A stretch of DNA of 64,000 bases from Imbricaverruca yamaguchii (GCA_034440575.1 JAOTOL010001311.1:286501-350500); one strand, 5' to 3'. Counted from the stretch's first letter, positions 48,924-59,310 are shown. The notes: generated by a model from the letters alone, not told the origin. Translations and numbers: made by a program.

Positions 48924-50083
48924 CTGGAAACCACCAGCAGCTGGGTTACTATCATACAGACCAGTGCGCACACAGACGCTGCGGTATCGGCGTAGGTCGT
49001 GAACAGATCTGGCGAGTGATACTATATCAACGTGGTCACTCATTCCACGCTATTAATGACGATGAGTGGTTTGTTCAAATGCAGAGTTGAGTGAAAATGT
49101 GCAGACCGACATTCAAAACTGCATCTAATATTCGCTTTACTAGCTGGCAAATGATAAAAAAAGACTATCATATGATCCCGGTGCTGTCTGTCAGAACAGT
49201 GAGTACACACGTGGTATAGGTGAAGAGTTTGTGCCAACATGCAGAGGATCTGCTGTCTTGAAAATGCAAATCCTGTCTTACGTCAGAAACAGCAGCTAAT
49301 ACTGTTGTTGAGACACCCATATCGAACAATACATCATTTTGCGTTTGTCCTGTTCTAAGTCTAGGAGCCCCAGTTTGGAGTCAAAGCAAGGTAAAATCAA
49401 GTCATGACTTGAGTGTTGAAGACCAGCTTATAGATTCTGTTACAGCTTAGCATCATCCCGCAACCATCGTCAATGACCTGAAGTAGCAGTAAAGTGGGCT
49501 TGTGACCATTTGTGACACATGGAAATCGGCGTGAATTTCCCGCAGCCCGCCATAGAATGCCCGTTTCAGGGTGTAGGCAGCAATGAGGAAGGTGTCGACC
49601 GATCCGCTACTAAGCAAGATAAAATAGCAGCACGCCTATGAACAGCGCGTAAATATCATTTATCCTTGGTATTAATGCTACTGTGGGAACGAATGAGCCA
49701 CCACCTGCGAAATGTGTATACAAAAGTCAATAGTGAGGGTGGTCAACTAATTATCGCACACTGCCTCCATACATACCATCATGGGAATACAGACTCGAGT
49801 TCCAGGGTTAATTTACCAATTACAATTGACATGTTCTGTGGAATGCATATTGTTTGATGTATTAACATCAACATATTGAAACACTGTAAGCAAGTGTAAG
49901 CAAAAATTATCTGATAAAATGCAACAATAACGACCAAAACTATTCCCTACCCCCCTTTCCCCTTCGATCTGCAGCGAAACTTGCTCATGTTTTTTTCTTA
50001 ATCATCGGAATTAGTTGTCAAATTGTCCCATGATAACCTGTCAGAGTACAAATTAACGAACAGCGTGGTTGAGGCATGCTCAC

Positions 50084-50248
50084 AACATAATCTGAAGCTT
50101 GGTGGGGTCGATGCCGAACCGGCTGGCAGTGCCGCGACCGTCCGTCTGAGAGCTCAGCTTGGCCACCATCACGCGGTTCTTCAGCTTGGTGGCGATGCCC
50201 TGCAGCCGCGACTCGAGCGCCTCACAGCCGTCACACGACAAGCCATGG
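50084..50248 (-). CDS. PDI-like exon 4: CDGC active site and helix
   Basis: Reads FHGLSCDGCEALESRLQGIA, then TKLKNRVMVAKLSSQTDGRG and TASRFGIDPTKLQIM, with donor TT/gtgagc at 50083. It aligns by eye with F-x-x-x-x-CGHC-K-L-E-x-x-x-x-x-LA-x-x-L-K-x-R-V-x-V-A-K...RFGI of PDI modules. The acceptor (gcccacag, exon start 50248) is the innermost of a tandem set. Choosing the next acceptor (50335) inserts 29 residues in frame, including a second CDGC. Confidence 0.85.
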
Positions 50249-51047
50249 CTGTGGGCGGCCACATGACTGGTCAGACACAAGCCGTCCTGCAGCCGCGACT
50301 CGAGCGCCTCACAGCCGTCACACGACAAGCCATGGCTGTGGGCGGCCACACGACTGGTCAGACACAAGCCGCCCTGCAGGCGCGACTCGAGCGCCTCACA
50401 GCCGTCACACGACAAGCCATGGGGGGGGACACGGCTGGTCAGACACAAGCCCTGCAGCGCGACTCGAGCGCCTCACAGCCGTCACACGACAAGCCATGGC
50501 TGTGGGCGGCCACACGGCTGGTCAGACACAAGCCGCCCTGCAGGCGCGACTCGAGCGCCTCACAGCCGTCACACGACAAGCCATGGCTGTGGGAGGCCAC
50601 ACAGCTGGTCAGACACAAGCCGTCCTGCAGGCGCGACTCGAGCGCCTCACAGCCGTCACACGACAAGCCATGGCTGTGGGAGGCCACACGGCTGGTCAGA
50701 CACAAGCCGCCCTGCAGCCGCGACTCGAGCGCCTCACAGCCGTCACACGACAAGCCATGGCTGTGGGCGGCCACACGGCTGGTCAGACACAAGCCGTCCT
50801 GCAGCCGCGACTCGAGCGCCTCACAGCCGTCACACGACAAGCCATGGCTGTGGGAGGCCACACGGCTGGTCAGACACAAGCCGTCCTGCAGGCGCGACTC
50901 GAGCGCCTCACAGCCGTCACACGACAAGCCATGGCTGTGGGCGGCCACACGGCTGGTCAGACACAAGCCGCCCTGCAGCCGCGACTCGAGCGCCTCACAG
51001 CCGTCACACGACAAGCCATGGCTGTGGGCGGCCACATGGCTGGTTAG
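50197..51047 (-). repeat. 87-bp minisatellite carrying acceptor plus CDGC coding sequence, 10 copies
   Basis: The minus-strand unit contains gtggccgcccacag/CCATGG, then the bases coding LSCDGCEALESRLQ, then intron-like cggcttgtgtctgaccagc. Unit starts are spaced 87 bp, except one of 77 bp (copy 3, near 50415-50460), which has lost its acceptor and shifts the frame. Copies 1 and 2 are in frame with the exon. Confidence 0.93.
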
Positions 51048-51296
51048 GTGCGACGGTCGGCATCGCATCACTGGCCACGTGCGCTCAGGCCACGCAGAAT
51101 TTCCATCAAAGCAGTGCCGAGGGAGGCACGACACGTGGTCACTTTCTTTTCACGTCATCCAATCCGCACAAATGCTGACGTTCAGCTGACAATGAGCCAG
51201 CTACAGCAGCAGCTGGGTCGGCTCGGTTTAAAGTACACGTCACGCGGCACAGCGGCGCCCTGGGGTGCGCTGGGCGCCTGCACTGCGCGCACTCAC

Positions 51297-51435
51297 AACA
51301 TGGCCAACCAGTCGCCGGTGGTAGAGCCCGTCGACGCCTGCGTCAAGTGCTCGAAACTCTCGTCATTGAGCACCACCACACGCGGCTCCCGGTTGGCGGT
51401 GATGAAGTCGGCAAACGCGTCGGACTCCATCGGAC
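51297..51435 (-). CDS. PDI-like exon 3: linker and start of thioredoxin domain 2
   Basis: Reads PMESDAFADFITANREPRVV, then VLNDESFEHLTQASTGSTTG and DWLAM. Acceptor cgtgtgcag, phase 1; donor TT/gtgagt, phase 2. The F.-FI..N+.PRVV.L-D.SF arrangement is typical of the boundary between two thioredoxin modules. The split Phe codon (TT + C) is completed by the next exon. Confidence 0.85.
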
Positions 51436-52413
51436 CTGCACACGGAGTACGATCACTGACCAGCAACACACACCGCACCGTACGGCCTCCATCTGAGCTG
51501 CACACGGAATACCCTTAATGGCCAGCAGCACACAGTGCACCATACACACATACACAACCATTGATGGATCCAGGGGGAGCTGAGAAAACACAGGTGTGGA
51601 CAAAATACGGAAATAAAAGGCTTCAATTGGGCAAAATTGGATTAGGACTTGGCAAGGAGAGGGCCTGTAGCAGAGCAGTTCGAAATTGTCAGCTGAAGGA
51701 ATCGTGACTGCTTCTGCATGCAATAATGGCAGCTAAATTTATATGAGCCATCACATAGACGTGGTTAGTTAGTTATTTCAGTTTAAGGGCACTTCGACCA
51801 AAACGTGATCATTTAGGGCCCACCACATGGACTAAATGCTGGTGAAAACAATAGGGCCCAGAGACATTCTACACAAATGGAAAATGGTTAATGTCACGAA
51901 TACTAGGTGTCCACGAATATGCTGGCCGCACTTCTCTCCCACACCACAAAACTTCCTATAGTCGTCGGTGGCCAAGGCGGGTTCGCTAAAACTGGAAGCA
52001 AGCACCGACATACTCCAGATATGGCCAAGGCCATAGTGAGCCAGAATCTAGCACACCCAAGATGTGGTCATTGTCCAGTGACGCAGAGCGCGTCAGATAG
52101 AATCGCATACCTAATGTGTTCCGAAATTAAAACATACCTACAGGTTGGACTGACACTGAAGGACAGTACAGAAGCAGTGCAAATTTACTAGTATAATGAT
52201 AATATTGAATAATTATCACCATCAAATTATCAATCAATGAACAATAAATGGACTTTACATCTGGAAAAGACAGCCATCTGCCAAACTTATTGTTCCGCCA
52301 CGTGTCAGTTCACATGTGCCGCCTTTCATCAGTCCGCGTTATCACGCGAGTGACCCCGGACCAGTCGTGCCACCGACCCCAACCGAGCAGCGCTCATCGC
52401 GCGCAACGCTCAC
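51436..52413. other. PDI-like intron 2
   Basis: A plus-strand frame at 51907-52191 is open but lacks motifs and is treated as chance. Otherwise unique AT-rich intron. Confidence 0.4.
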
Positions 52414-52593
52414 CTTCGTACAGCACAGGCGTGTGGCCGTGGAACATGACCAGCGCTGGCACCCGGTCGGCGTATTTGGCCGTGACGGCAGAATCGGCCA
52501 GCAGGTAGGCGCTGACCGGCATTGGCAGCGAGTCGAGCACGGAGCGCACCTGCTCGGCTGCGCTGGCGCACGTCGCGCAGCCGCTGGACCGCG
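52414..52593 (-). CDS. PDI-like exon 2: thioredoxin domain 1, CATC
   Basis: Acceptor tgtgctgcgcag. Reads RSSGCATCASAAEQVRSVLD, then SLPMPVSAYLLADSAVTAKY and RVPALVMFHG..VLYEG, with donor GAAG/gtgagc. This is the thioredoxin pattern: CxxC at the start of helix 1, an A-Y-LLADS strand, cis-Pro (RVPAL) and a YEG turn. A short 27-bp array (52636-52745) lies upstream of the acceptor. Confidence 0.85.
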
Positions 52594-52635
52594 CTGCGCA
52601 GCACACAACCAGGTCAAATGGTGACCTCACTGATG

Positions 52636-52745
52636 GCACATGGTGGCTGCAGAAATGGCACATGGTGGCCACAACAATGGCACATGGTGGCTATAGCGAC
52701 TCACACTGTGGCCACAGCAATGGTGCATTGTGGCCACAGCAACCA
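52636..52745 (-). repeat. ~27-bp repeat upstream of PDI-like exon 2
   Basis: About four copies of a unit like atggcacatggtggccacaa. It lies about 45 bp from the acceptor but does not include it. Confidence 0.75.
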
Positions 52746-53591
52746 CAATGACTGCACAACAATCAATGGTGGAGAGATTAGTTAATTTTATTTATTATTC
52801 ATACCAGCTTAGATGCCTACAGTTCCATTGCAATACCTCTGGGGATTGACATGAATGCTTGCTCAATTGAAGTGCAAAAGATATGCCTTCAAAATTATTC
52901 CTCTACAGTGCTAAAAATAGTGATTTGGTGTGAGATGTCAAAATGAGTTTAGCAGGATATTGTAGCTATTTGAGTTTAAGGGTACTTCAACCAAAGCCTC
53001 AACATTTGGCACCCAATAGCAGGATGTTGGAGCCTAACATAGGTATAAATAGTCTAACATAAGCCTAGTGTTTTTGAAGTTAGAAAACATCAAAATTTAT
53101 ATTATAAATAAAAACTGAAACTGAAGAGAAAAGCCTAACCCAACGAAACCTAACCCATTGTTTGCCTCATGCAGGTAAAATGTGTGCAAAACATGGCTCA
53201 TGGATACCATGTGTAATAATACCTTGTTTTCTTGCACTTAAAAGCTTATGTTTGCTAGTTAAGACTTTCAATTAAAAAGGTGCTAATCTGGTTAACCAAC
53301 TATTCCAATAAATTTGACATTAATGTCACATTGATTATTTCATTTTGCAATATTGTGTTTCAAACTGCATTGTACATTCCAGCTGCATTGCAAGCTCAAG
53401 CAATAATGCATTACAAGCCATAAACCTTTCTTACCTGTACATTGTGTAATAATATAGTGAAGGAAGCATAACAATTCCATAATATTAATTCCATATTTTC
53501 CACCCAGGCCCTAACCAGTGTAAAACCAGAAAATGGCTGATGAACATAGGATGTTCACTGACAGAACTTAAACTTAACTAATAGTACTGAC

Positions 53592-53727
53592 TGAAAAGTG
53601 CTAAAGTTGTTCCTGTTTCTGGCAGGTGGCTTTTCAGCTGTTCCCCAGCTATACTTGTCAACACATTGCTGTTTGCACAGGCAGTGCCCCAGAGTTGCAG
53701 CAGACAACAAAGAAGGAAGGCCTCCAT
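53592..53727 (-). CDS. PDI-like exon 1: signal peptide and first beta-strand
   Basis: ATG at 53727 follows directly on an acceptor (ctttttcag), so the 5' UTR is spliced. Reads MEAFLLCCLLQLWGTACA, a hydrophobic signal with a plausible cleavage after A-C-A, then NVLTSIAGEQLKSHLPETGT and TLALF. Donor is TTCA/gtcagt at 53591, phase 1. Confidence 0.78.
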
Positions 53728-55703
53728 CTGAAAAAGTTCATAATAAAGTGCAAAAACACATGGCAACTAATTGTTCAGAAATACTGGCTTTGAAACCAAT
53801 GGCTCTGTATAAGAATGCTGAGCATTGCATTTTGGGGAGTTATTGAGGTCAGACATCAATATGCAATATTTATTATTGCCAGTGGGTTTATTCTACTCCA
53901 CAATACCCATAAGCTAAAATATATTGTGAGCAAATGCATCTGCTTGCTGATGGCTCTGCATGCTATCAACCCTGATAGCTCAGTTGGATAGAGTGTTTTC
54001 ACCTAAAAGTATGCCAGCATGCACAGGTCTCCCCTTTCCTGGCAAGGCAGGGTTCAAATTGCTTCATGCACTCAAATGTATTCCCTAGCTAGGAGTGATA
54101 ATTTGCAACTTGTCTGATAAGTCCAGGGGGAATCCATCAGAGTGGTTATGTCAGTGGATTGACACACATTACATTAAACATTCTGCAGTTGAACTGAAAT
54201 CCATAGAACTGAGATCCATAGGTTAGGCCAGGGTCCATACATGCTCTGTTTAGCAATATAATCCTGATCCATAAAGCCCCCAAACATGAATTTGGAATAT
54301 TTTATGTTTATAACTTGCACTGGGCCAGGGAGACATGGGGACGAGTACATGACACGAAATGTGTTATAATCGTAATAGATTAAGGTTACTTAAGTCGTGA
54401 AATACCAGTTTTCTATAAAGAAAATGGCACAATGTACTACAGACCAAGTCTTATGAGGGTAATATGTGACGAAGAAGTCAAAGTAACAGCACTACTATAA
54501 CTACCTTTGATGTGAATAAATACCAATAAATACTATTCAAACCAAGCTTCCACTAAACACGCAAGGAGTTAAATGTAGCAAATGCGGACAGTCTGCCGCA
54601 TTTTTGCATGATTTAATGACATAGGCAGGGTCTAGAATGACATAAATACCAAGTCGAAGGGACCTTTACAAAAAAGGCAAGATAGAATATAAACAAAACT
54701 GAAAATACCCAATCAAAACAACTAAACATTGCAGTTTTCCGTTCCCTTCCCAGGACCAGATATCTTGAATAATGAAAATGCAAATTAACATCAACAGCGT
54801 ACCTAAAAATGAGGGATTTTAACACCCGGCTCTCACCCGGCTCTCCCGTGCACCTAGCCCGTCCTAAACCAAACTACTCTCTGTTTGCTTCACCTAACCT
54901 AACCTAATGTAACCTAACATACAGAGCGCATAGCATACGGATGGCTGATCAAACAAAGCTTACGAATATTAAATGGCGCAAAGCATGCGAATGCTGGATC
55001 GCGTGAAGCTTACGGATGCTGGCTTTGATCGTGTTAGCACTCCTAAGTCATGTACATCATGAAGGAATCATGAAGGACTACAAATGTGAAGGAATCTCTG
55101 TACGTTACCGTTGTGCCATATGGGCATCAAACACAGTCCACCATTGTCATTTGTTATTATAAGCAATAGCTGTACGTAAGATAACTAGAGACAGGGCTGT
55201 ACGTGATTAAGGCCTGTTTGCACGATAAGCTGTACTACTTGGCGCCACTGGTCGTTGATAGATCTCTGTACGGGTCGGGCATGTTTTGTTAAGGTTGTAG
55301 GTTGAAGAATAATATACTTGTTAAGCAGGTGTCTTAAGAACACCGCAATTGTCACAAGAATTCACAACACTACTACCCCCAAGGCCGTATACAGGCTACC
55401 CCCAACGCAAAAACTTGATGGGACTGGGAGCACCCTTGGATGTTCGTAGGACCTGTTGCAATCAATGGAAAGGCACCTCTGAAGGTGCATGCATTTATGT
55501 CAATGGAGACAAGAGGTCATAGAGCTCTATGACTAGCTTGTAAGATTCCCCATAAAACATGAACAGGTTCACAGGATAAAATAAAGTTTGAACTCTTGGG
55601 AAACTTTCATCCAAACATGTCTGAATGCTTAGTATTGTTATGTTAATAACCTCTTGTGACTGTAATGATTTATTTAACACACTACTTATTTCATGTATTT
55701 CAG
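53728..55703. other. Divergent intergenic region between PDI-like and CEP131-like genes
   Basis: Both first coding exons are preceded by a splice acceptor, so both promoters and 5' UTR exons must lie within this roughly 2 kb (or overlap). It is AT-rich with a tRNA-derived element at 53965-54060 and a short run of CCTAA units at 54890-54918. No TATA or CpG cluster stands out. Confidence 0.45.
53965..54060 (+). mobile_element. tRNA-like (SINE head) fragment
   Basis: Box A-like tagctcagttggatagag is followed about 70 bp later by box B-like gggttcaaattgc. The spacing is longer than in a tRNA and the anticodon arm does not fold, so this is a degenerate tRNA-derived repeat rather than a gene. Confidence 0.4.
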
Positions 55704-55749
55704 ATGATGTTGCTGTGAAGTCATGGCACAATGGAAGCTCCTGCTGTAA
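55704..55749 (+). promoter_or_regulatory. Two upstream ORFs before the CEP131-like start
   Basis: uORF1 (55704-55718) starts at the first base after the acceptor and encodes MMLL-stop. uORF2 (55723-55749) encodes MAQWKLLL-stop in another frame and overlaps the main ATG at 55731. Such uORFs usually lower translation of the main frame. Whether these bases are in the mature mRNA depends on the upstream splice being real. Confidence 0.45.
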
Positions 55750-55952
55750 TCACCGCAGATTCTGTGTGGTATTCAGAATACATAAAACACACAGAGAGCC
55801 CTGAGATCCAGCAGCTTGAAAGGCAGTTGGCCAAGTCAGTTGCTGGACAGTCAAGCAGCACTGTCTCCTGTGATGGCCAACCCATGGAGCATAATGCTCA
55901 GAGCAGCCAGTCTGTCATAGTTCTCCAAAACAAACAGCTACTGATGTCTAAT
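55731..55952 (+). CDS. CEP131: CEP131-like coding exon 1 (candidate)
   Basis: The exon begins after acceptor tatttcag (55696-55703). The first in-frame ATG is 55731, bounded upstream by an in-frame TGA. Reads MEAPAVITADSVWYSEYIKH, then TESPEIQQLERQLAKSVAGQ, ending LLMSN at a perfect donor (AAT/gtaagc), phase 0. Two short upstream ORFs precede the start in the same exon. Membership in the CEP131-like gene rests on strand, spacing and phase, not similarity. Confidence 0.55.
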
Positions 55953-57223
55953 GTAAGCATTGTTAATTGTTCAACCTCCATTTAAAGTTGGCATACATTT
56001 AAAAGAATGTGATCTATATTTCCTTTGTGTTTTTTTTTGTGTAGTACACCACCATCAAATTATTTGTTATTCATTGTATTGATGTATTATTTATCACTGC
56101 ATTGAAGTATGCTTGCAAGATTGGTACATAGCTATTAGCACTTTATGCTGGATAGAAGTATGATATGACCATTTCACCTGTTCAAGTAATGCTGCTGAGG
56201 CCTTGGTTTATGATTTTGCATATAATTCAGCCCCTGCTTGTGAATTTGGTGGAGTGTAAGCTCAGTCAGGCCTTAGCTAAGTTTGCACTCATTGCAAAGT
56301 ATTTTCTCTTGCACTTTTTTCATACCATAACTTCTTTAAAAAAGAAAAAGATATATGAATATTCCTCAAAGGGTGACTGAATGAACATTTATGTAGCTAA
56401 AAGGTTGATCTACCATATTGCATGGTGATGAGCAATTGGATGATGATAGTAGGAAGTAATAGATATCACCAGCAGACATTGACACCTTTTTCACAGAGGA
56501 AAAACACAATGTGGACAAGGCCTTGTAGTCTTAAGCTAACTATTGACTGCCTGACACTGAACTACCAAAATCAGATAACATGTTTACTGGTTCCAAGGGT
56601 CTCTTCTGTCATGCTACCATTGAACAGCAGCCATTTAATGTGGTCAATTCATTGGCTACATACCATATTTTCCTACCCTTACATCTTGGCATTTTGTCCT
56701 GTTGTCCTGCTCTTTTGTTTTTGATGGTGGATTATAGTATTTATTTTGTGACCAGAGGCCAATTTCATTAGCATCTCAAGCTGTGTCATCAGACTTAATT
56801 TGATGTGATATGCATTTAGTTAATCTTGTTTAATTATATTTAATTAATACCATGTATTTAATTGACTATATTTTTTTCTCAATATTTAAGTCACCAACAG
56901 CTGACTGGTAGTCAGCAGATGGTGACTTAAATGCCTTGTTGGTATAAAGAAAGTTTGAGTGGTAATACTTAGATTACCTAAAGGTGTAATCATACAAAAT
57001 TATGTGTGAATAAACAGCTTGTGCTGTTAGTTAAATTGGCCTGAGGATGTTGATTTCTTGGACCCTGCCAATCCCACCACTAACACTGATGGCTAAGACT
57101 CCATTATTTACCACCACCACCACCAGTAGTGCACCCATTTGACATCATTTACGACAGGCCAAGGATCCACCTATTCCATGCCACTGGCAAGGGCGACATG
57201 AATAGCAATGACTGGTCTTACAG

Positions 57224-57454
57224 CAACGGCCGGCGCTGTCTGCCGATGACATCATCCGGTCGACCGGAGTGTTGGCCGATGGGTCCGAGTGGGCTGCGCT
57301 GGCGCGCCGACCGGCCACCGCCCGCAGCGCCCCTGGTGGCAGCAGCAGAGGCCGCTCCAGTAGTGTGCCATCTCGACCGCCGCGGCCGCCGCGCTGCTTG
57401 GGGTCCGACTCGGCGGGCGCCGTCGCAGGCCCCGCCCCTGCTGCTGCTGCTGCG
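57224..57454 (+). CDS. CEP131: CEP131-like exon 2 (candidate), disordered
   Basis: Acceptor gtcttacag at 57223, phase 0. Reads QRPALSADDIIRSTGVLADG, then SEWAALARRPATARSAPGGS and a Pro/Ser/Ala-rich end. Donor is GCG/gtatgc, phase 0. GC-rich, unlike the surrounding introns. The minus-strand frames are also open here, so the call depends on the splice signals and phase fit. Confidence 0.5.
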
Positions 57455-57759
57455 GTATGCATCGACGCGGTGTCAACATCGCCTGGTGATGGCCAAGCAT
57501 TGTCCTGTTGATGGCATGTGTATCATACTAAGCATGCATTTCTCAATTTTCATTGTCCGATAAATTTCTAGTTACTTCGAAGCCTGACTTTGTGGTTAGC
57601 CAAGCATAGTGGTGATTTCATCTGAATTGGCACTGCCTGCACATTGATGTATAGTGTGTGTTTGGGTGCGAAGCTAGTTGCTTGTCCTGTTCAGACAAAT
57701 GTTCCAGGTTAGGACAAAAAGAATTGTTCAGTGAAGAACCTGATCCTCTAACATCTGTA

Positions 57760-57918
57760 GGGGACGAGTAGCTTAGTGGTAAGTTGCTCGTCTCACAATT
57801 GAAAGGTTGTGGGTTCGAGTCTCACCTGCCGCTACTCTTCGCCCGCGACCAATCGGCGTGAGAGATTGGCGACGCTACATGACTCAACGGTCGATGTGTC
57901 GTACCAATAACCAACCGA
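57760..57918 (+). mobile_element. tRNA-derived SINE, copy 1
   Basis: Begins ggggacgagtagcttagtgg (box A TAGCTTAGTGG), has box B gggttcgagtctc about 35 bp later, then a ~90-bp body (starting about ctactcttcgcccgcgacc) that ends accaataacc. It is flanked by a 13-bp target-site duplication tctaacatctgta (57747-57759 and 57919-57931). It is full length and about 95% like copy 2. It lies in CEP131-like intron 2. Confidence 0.88.
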
Positions 57919-58149
57919 TCTAACATCTGTAAAATGTCAAAGCATGTTATTGAACTACTCCTGTGGTCCTAACACATTGAATTATGAACATATTGTTCAT
58001 AAGTTTTTAAGAATTACTCCATGTGATGAAATCATGTGGCCTTCGCAAGTGATTTTTTCTGTCCTTTCTTGATCCGACTTTATTCACACATAGCTCTCAA
58101 AATCAGGCTTTAGTGAGTGAAGGCCAGTTTTAGCCCCTGGCATGGCAGA

Positions 58150-58590
58150 GCTATTTGTAGCTGGCTGTTGGCCATCTATGGCTATAGCCAGCTGTTGGCC
58201 AGTCATGGCTGTTGACCAGCTGTGACATGTAGCCATGGCTGTTGGTCAGCCATGGCTATAGCCAGCTGTTGGCCAGCCATGGTTGTAGCCAGCTGTTGGC
58301 CATCCTTGGCTGAAGCCAGCTGTTGGCCATCCTTGACTGAAGCCAGCTGTGGCTCTAGCCGGCTGTTGGCCAGCTGTTGGCCAGCCATGGCTGTAGCTGG
58401 CTGTTGGCTAGCCGTGGCTGTAGCTGGCTGTTGGCCAGCCATGGCTGTAGCCAGCTGTTGGCTAGCCGTGGCTGTAGCTGACTGTTGGCTAGCCATGGCT
58501 GTAGCCGGCTGTTGGCTAGCCGTGGCTGTAGCTGGCTGTTGGCTAGCCATGGCTGTAGCCGGCTGTTGGCTAGCCGTGGCTGTAGCCAGT
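58150..58590 (+). repeat. 27-bp minisatellite before CEP131-like exon 3, ~16 copies
   Basis: Unit ggctgtagctggctgttggc plus tagccgt. Each copy carries ttggctag, an AG in a T-rich context. It ends about 20 bp before the alternative acceptor at 58606. Confidence 0.88.
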
Positions 58591-58669
58591 GTGTGCGTGC
58601 CGGTAGGAGCTGGCGGCGGCCTGCCCTCCTGCTGTGTCCGGCCGAGGTGGCCGACCGGCCGTGTACCAG

Positions 58670-58770
58670 GACATCATGCGCTCCCTGGGTCTGCAGTCGG
58701 ACGGTGGTCCGACGGACACCAGCACGAGGTCGGCGTCTGCGACCGACGTCCCGCGACGTCCCACGCCCAG
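58670..58770 (+). CDS. CEP131: CEP131-like exon 3
   Basis: Reads DIMRSLGLQSDGGPTDTSTR, then SASATDVPRRPTP, donor CCCAG/gtgaac at 58771, phase 2. The exit phase exactly fits the next exon (AG + G = Arg). The acceptor may be tgtaccag (58669) or ccggtag (58606), and both keep phase 0. A 27-bp array ends about 80 bp upstream of the start chosen here. Confidence 0.6.
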
Positions 58771-59018
58771 GTGAACAATCCGCCACTCAAGTTTCCTTCA
58801 ATTTCAAGGTGATACGGTAGGTTCGAGATCCATGCAGCAACTGCTTAGTATAAGCTTGTATCCTGTCTCTTCGATCAAGTGAACCGAACGCAAATTCAGC
58901 TTTACTTAATTATAAGATGTCATCACAGACTACAGGAAGTCAATGCTGCATCTCGCTCTGTCTGCTGACTGTTGACCTGTGACCTGTGTGTGTCAACAGT
59001 GCAACAGTGTCATCCAGG

Positions 59019-59173
59019 GGGACGAGTAGCCTAGGGGTAAGTTGATCGTCTCACAATCGAAAGGTTGTGGGTTCGAGTCTCACCTGTCGCTACTCTTCGC
59101 CCGCGACCAATCGGCATGAGAGATTGGCGACGCTACATGACTTATCGGTCGATGTGTCGTAAAAACCAATAAC
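59019..59173 (+). mobile_element. tRNA-derived SINE, copy 2, inserted on a splice acceptor
   Basis: Same element as 57760-57918 (boxes A and B, body, 3' end aaaaaccaataac). The flanking duplication caacagtgtcatccagg (59002-59018 and 59174-59190, 17 bp) contains the 3' splice site of CEP131-like exon 4. As a result the acceptor now exists on both sides of the SINE. Confidence 0.9.
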
Positions 59174-59189
59174 CAACAGTGTCATCCAG

Positions 59190-59310
59190 GTCACGTCCGG
59201 TGCCGGGGGTTCGTACGGCGAATGGTGCACCTCCCACCAAGCAGGGTAAGAAGGTTGCACCTGCGGCCCGAGATGATGTCACCCAGCGCTACCTGGCCTT
59301 CATAGATGAG
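59190..59310 (+). CDS. CEP131: CEP131-like exon 4, ends QRYLAFIDE
   Basis: Reads RSRPVPGVRTANGAPPTKQG, then KKVAPAARDDVTQRYLAFID and E, donor GAG/gtacgg, phase 0. The QR-LAFID block matches CEP131. The acceptor catccag (59187-59189) lies inside the downstream copy of a SINE target-site duplication, and an identical acceptor lies upstream of the SINE at 59015-59017. Confidence 0.72.

Larger units (their letters stand above)
48791..53727 (-). other. Gene span: secretory thioredoxin-domain (PDI-type) protein, complete
   Basis: Five exons (53727-53592, 52593-52414, 51435-51297, 50248-50084, 48923-48791) sum to 753 nt, giving 250 residues plus stop, with all phases matching (1, 1, 2, 2). Residues 1-18 are a signal peptide (MEAFLLCCLLQLWGTACA). 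Residues 22-106 form a thioredoxin-like domain with active-site CATC (51-54) and cis-Pro loop RVPALVMF. Residues 123-230 form a second domain with GDWLAMF, active-site CDGC (157-160) and the loop DPTKLQIMFF. There is no KDEL-type tail. The predicted location is the ER lumen or secretory pathway, acting in disulfide exchange. Both redox motifs differ from the usual CGHC, so activity is uncertain. A donor-like GTAAGG overlaps the stop, so a longer form with, for example, a membrane segment is possible. Confidence 0.82.

Noticed and set aside
50023..51189. 388-codon plus-strand ORF (RDSSASQPSHDKPW repeats)
   Set aside because: Antisense shadow of the 87-bp array whose meaningful strand is minus (PDI-like exon 4).
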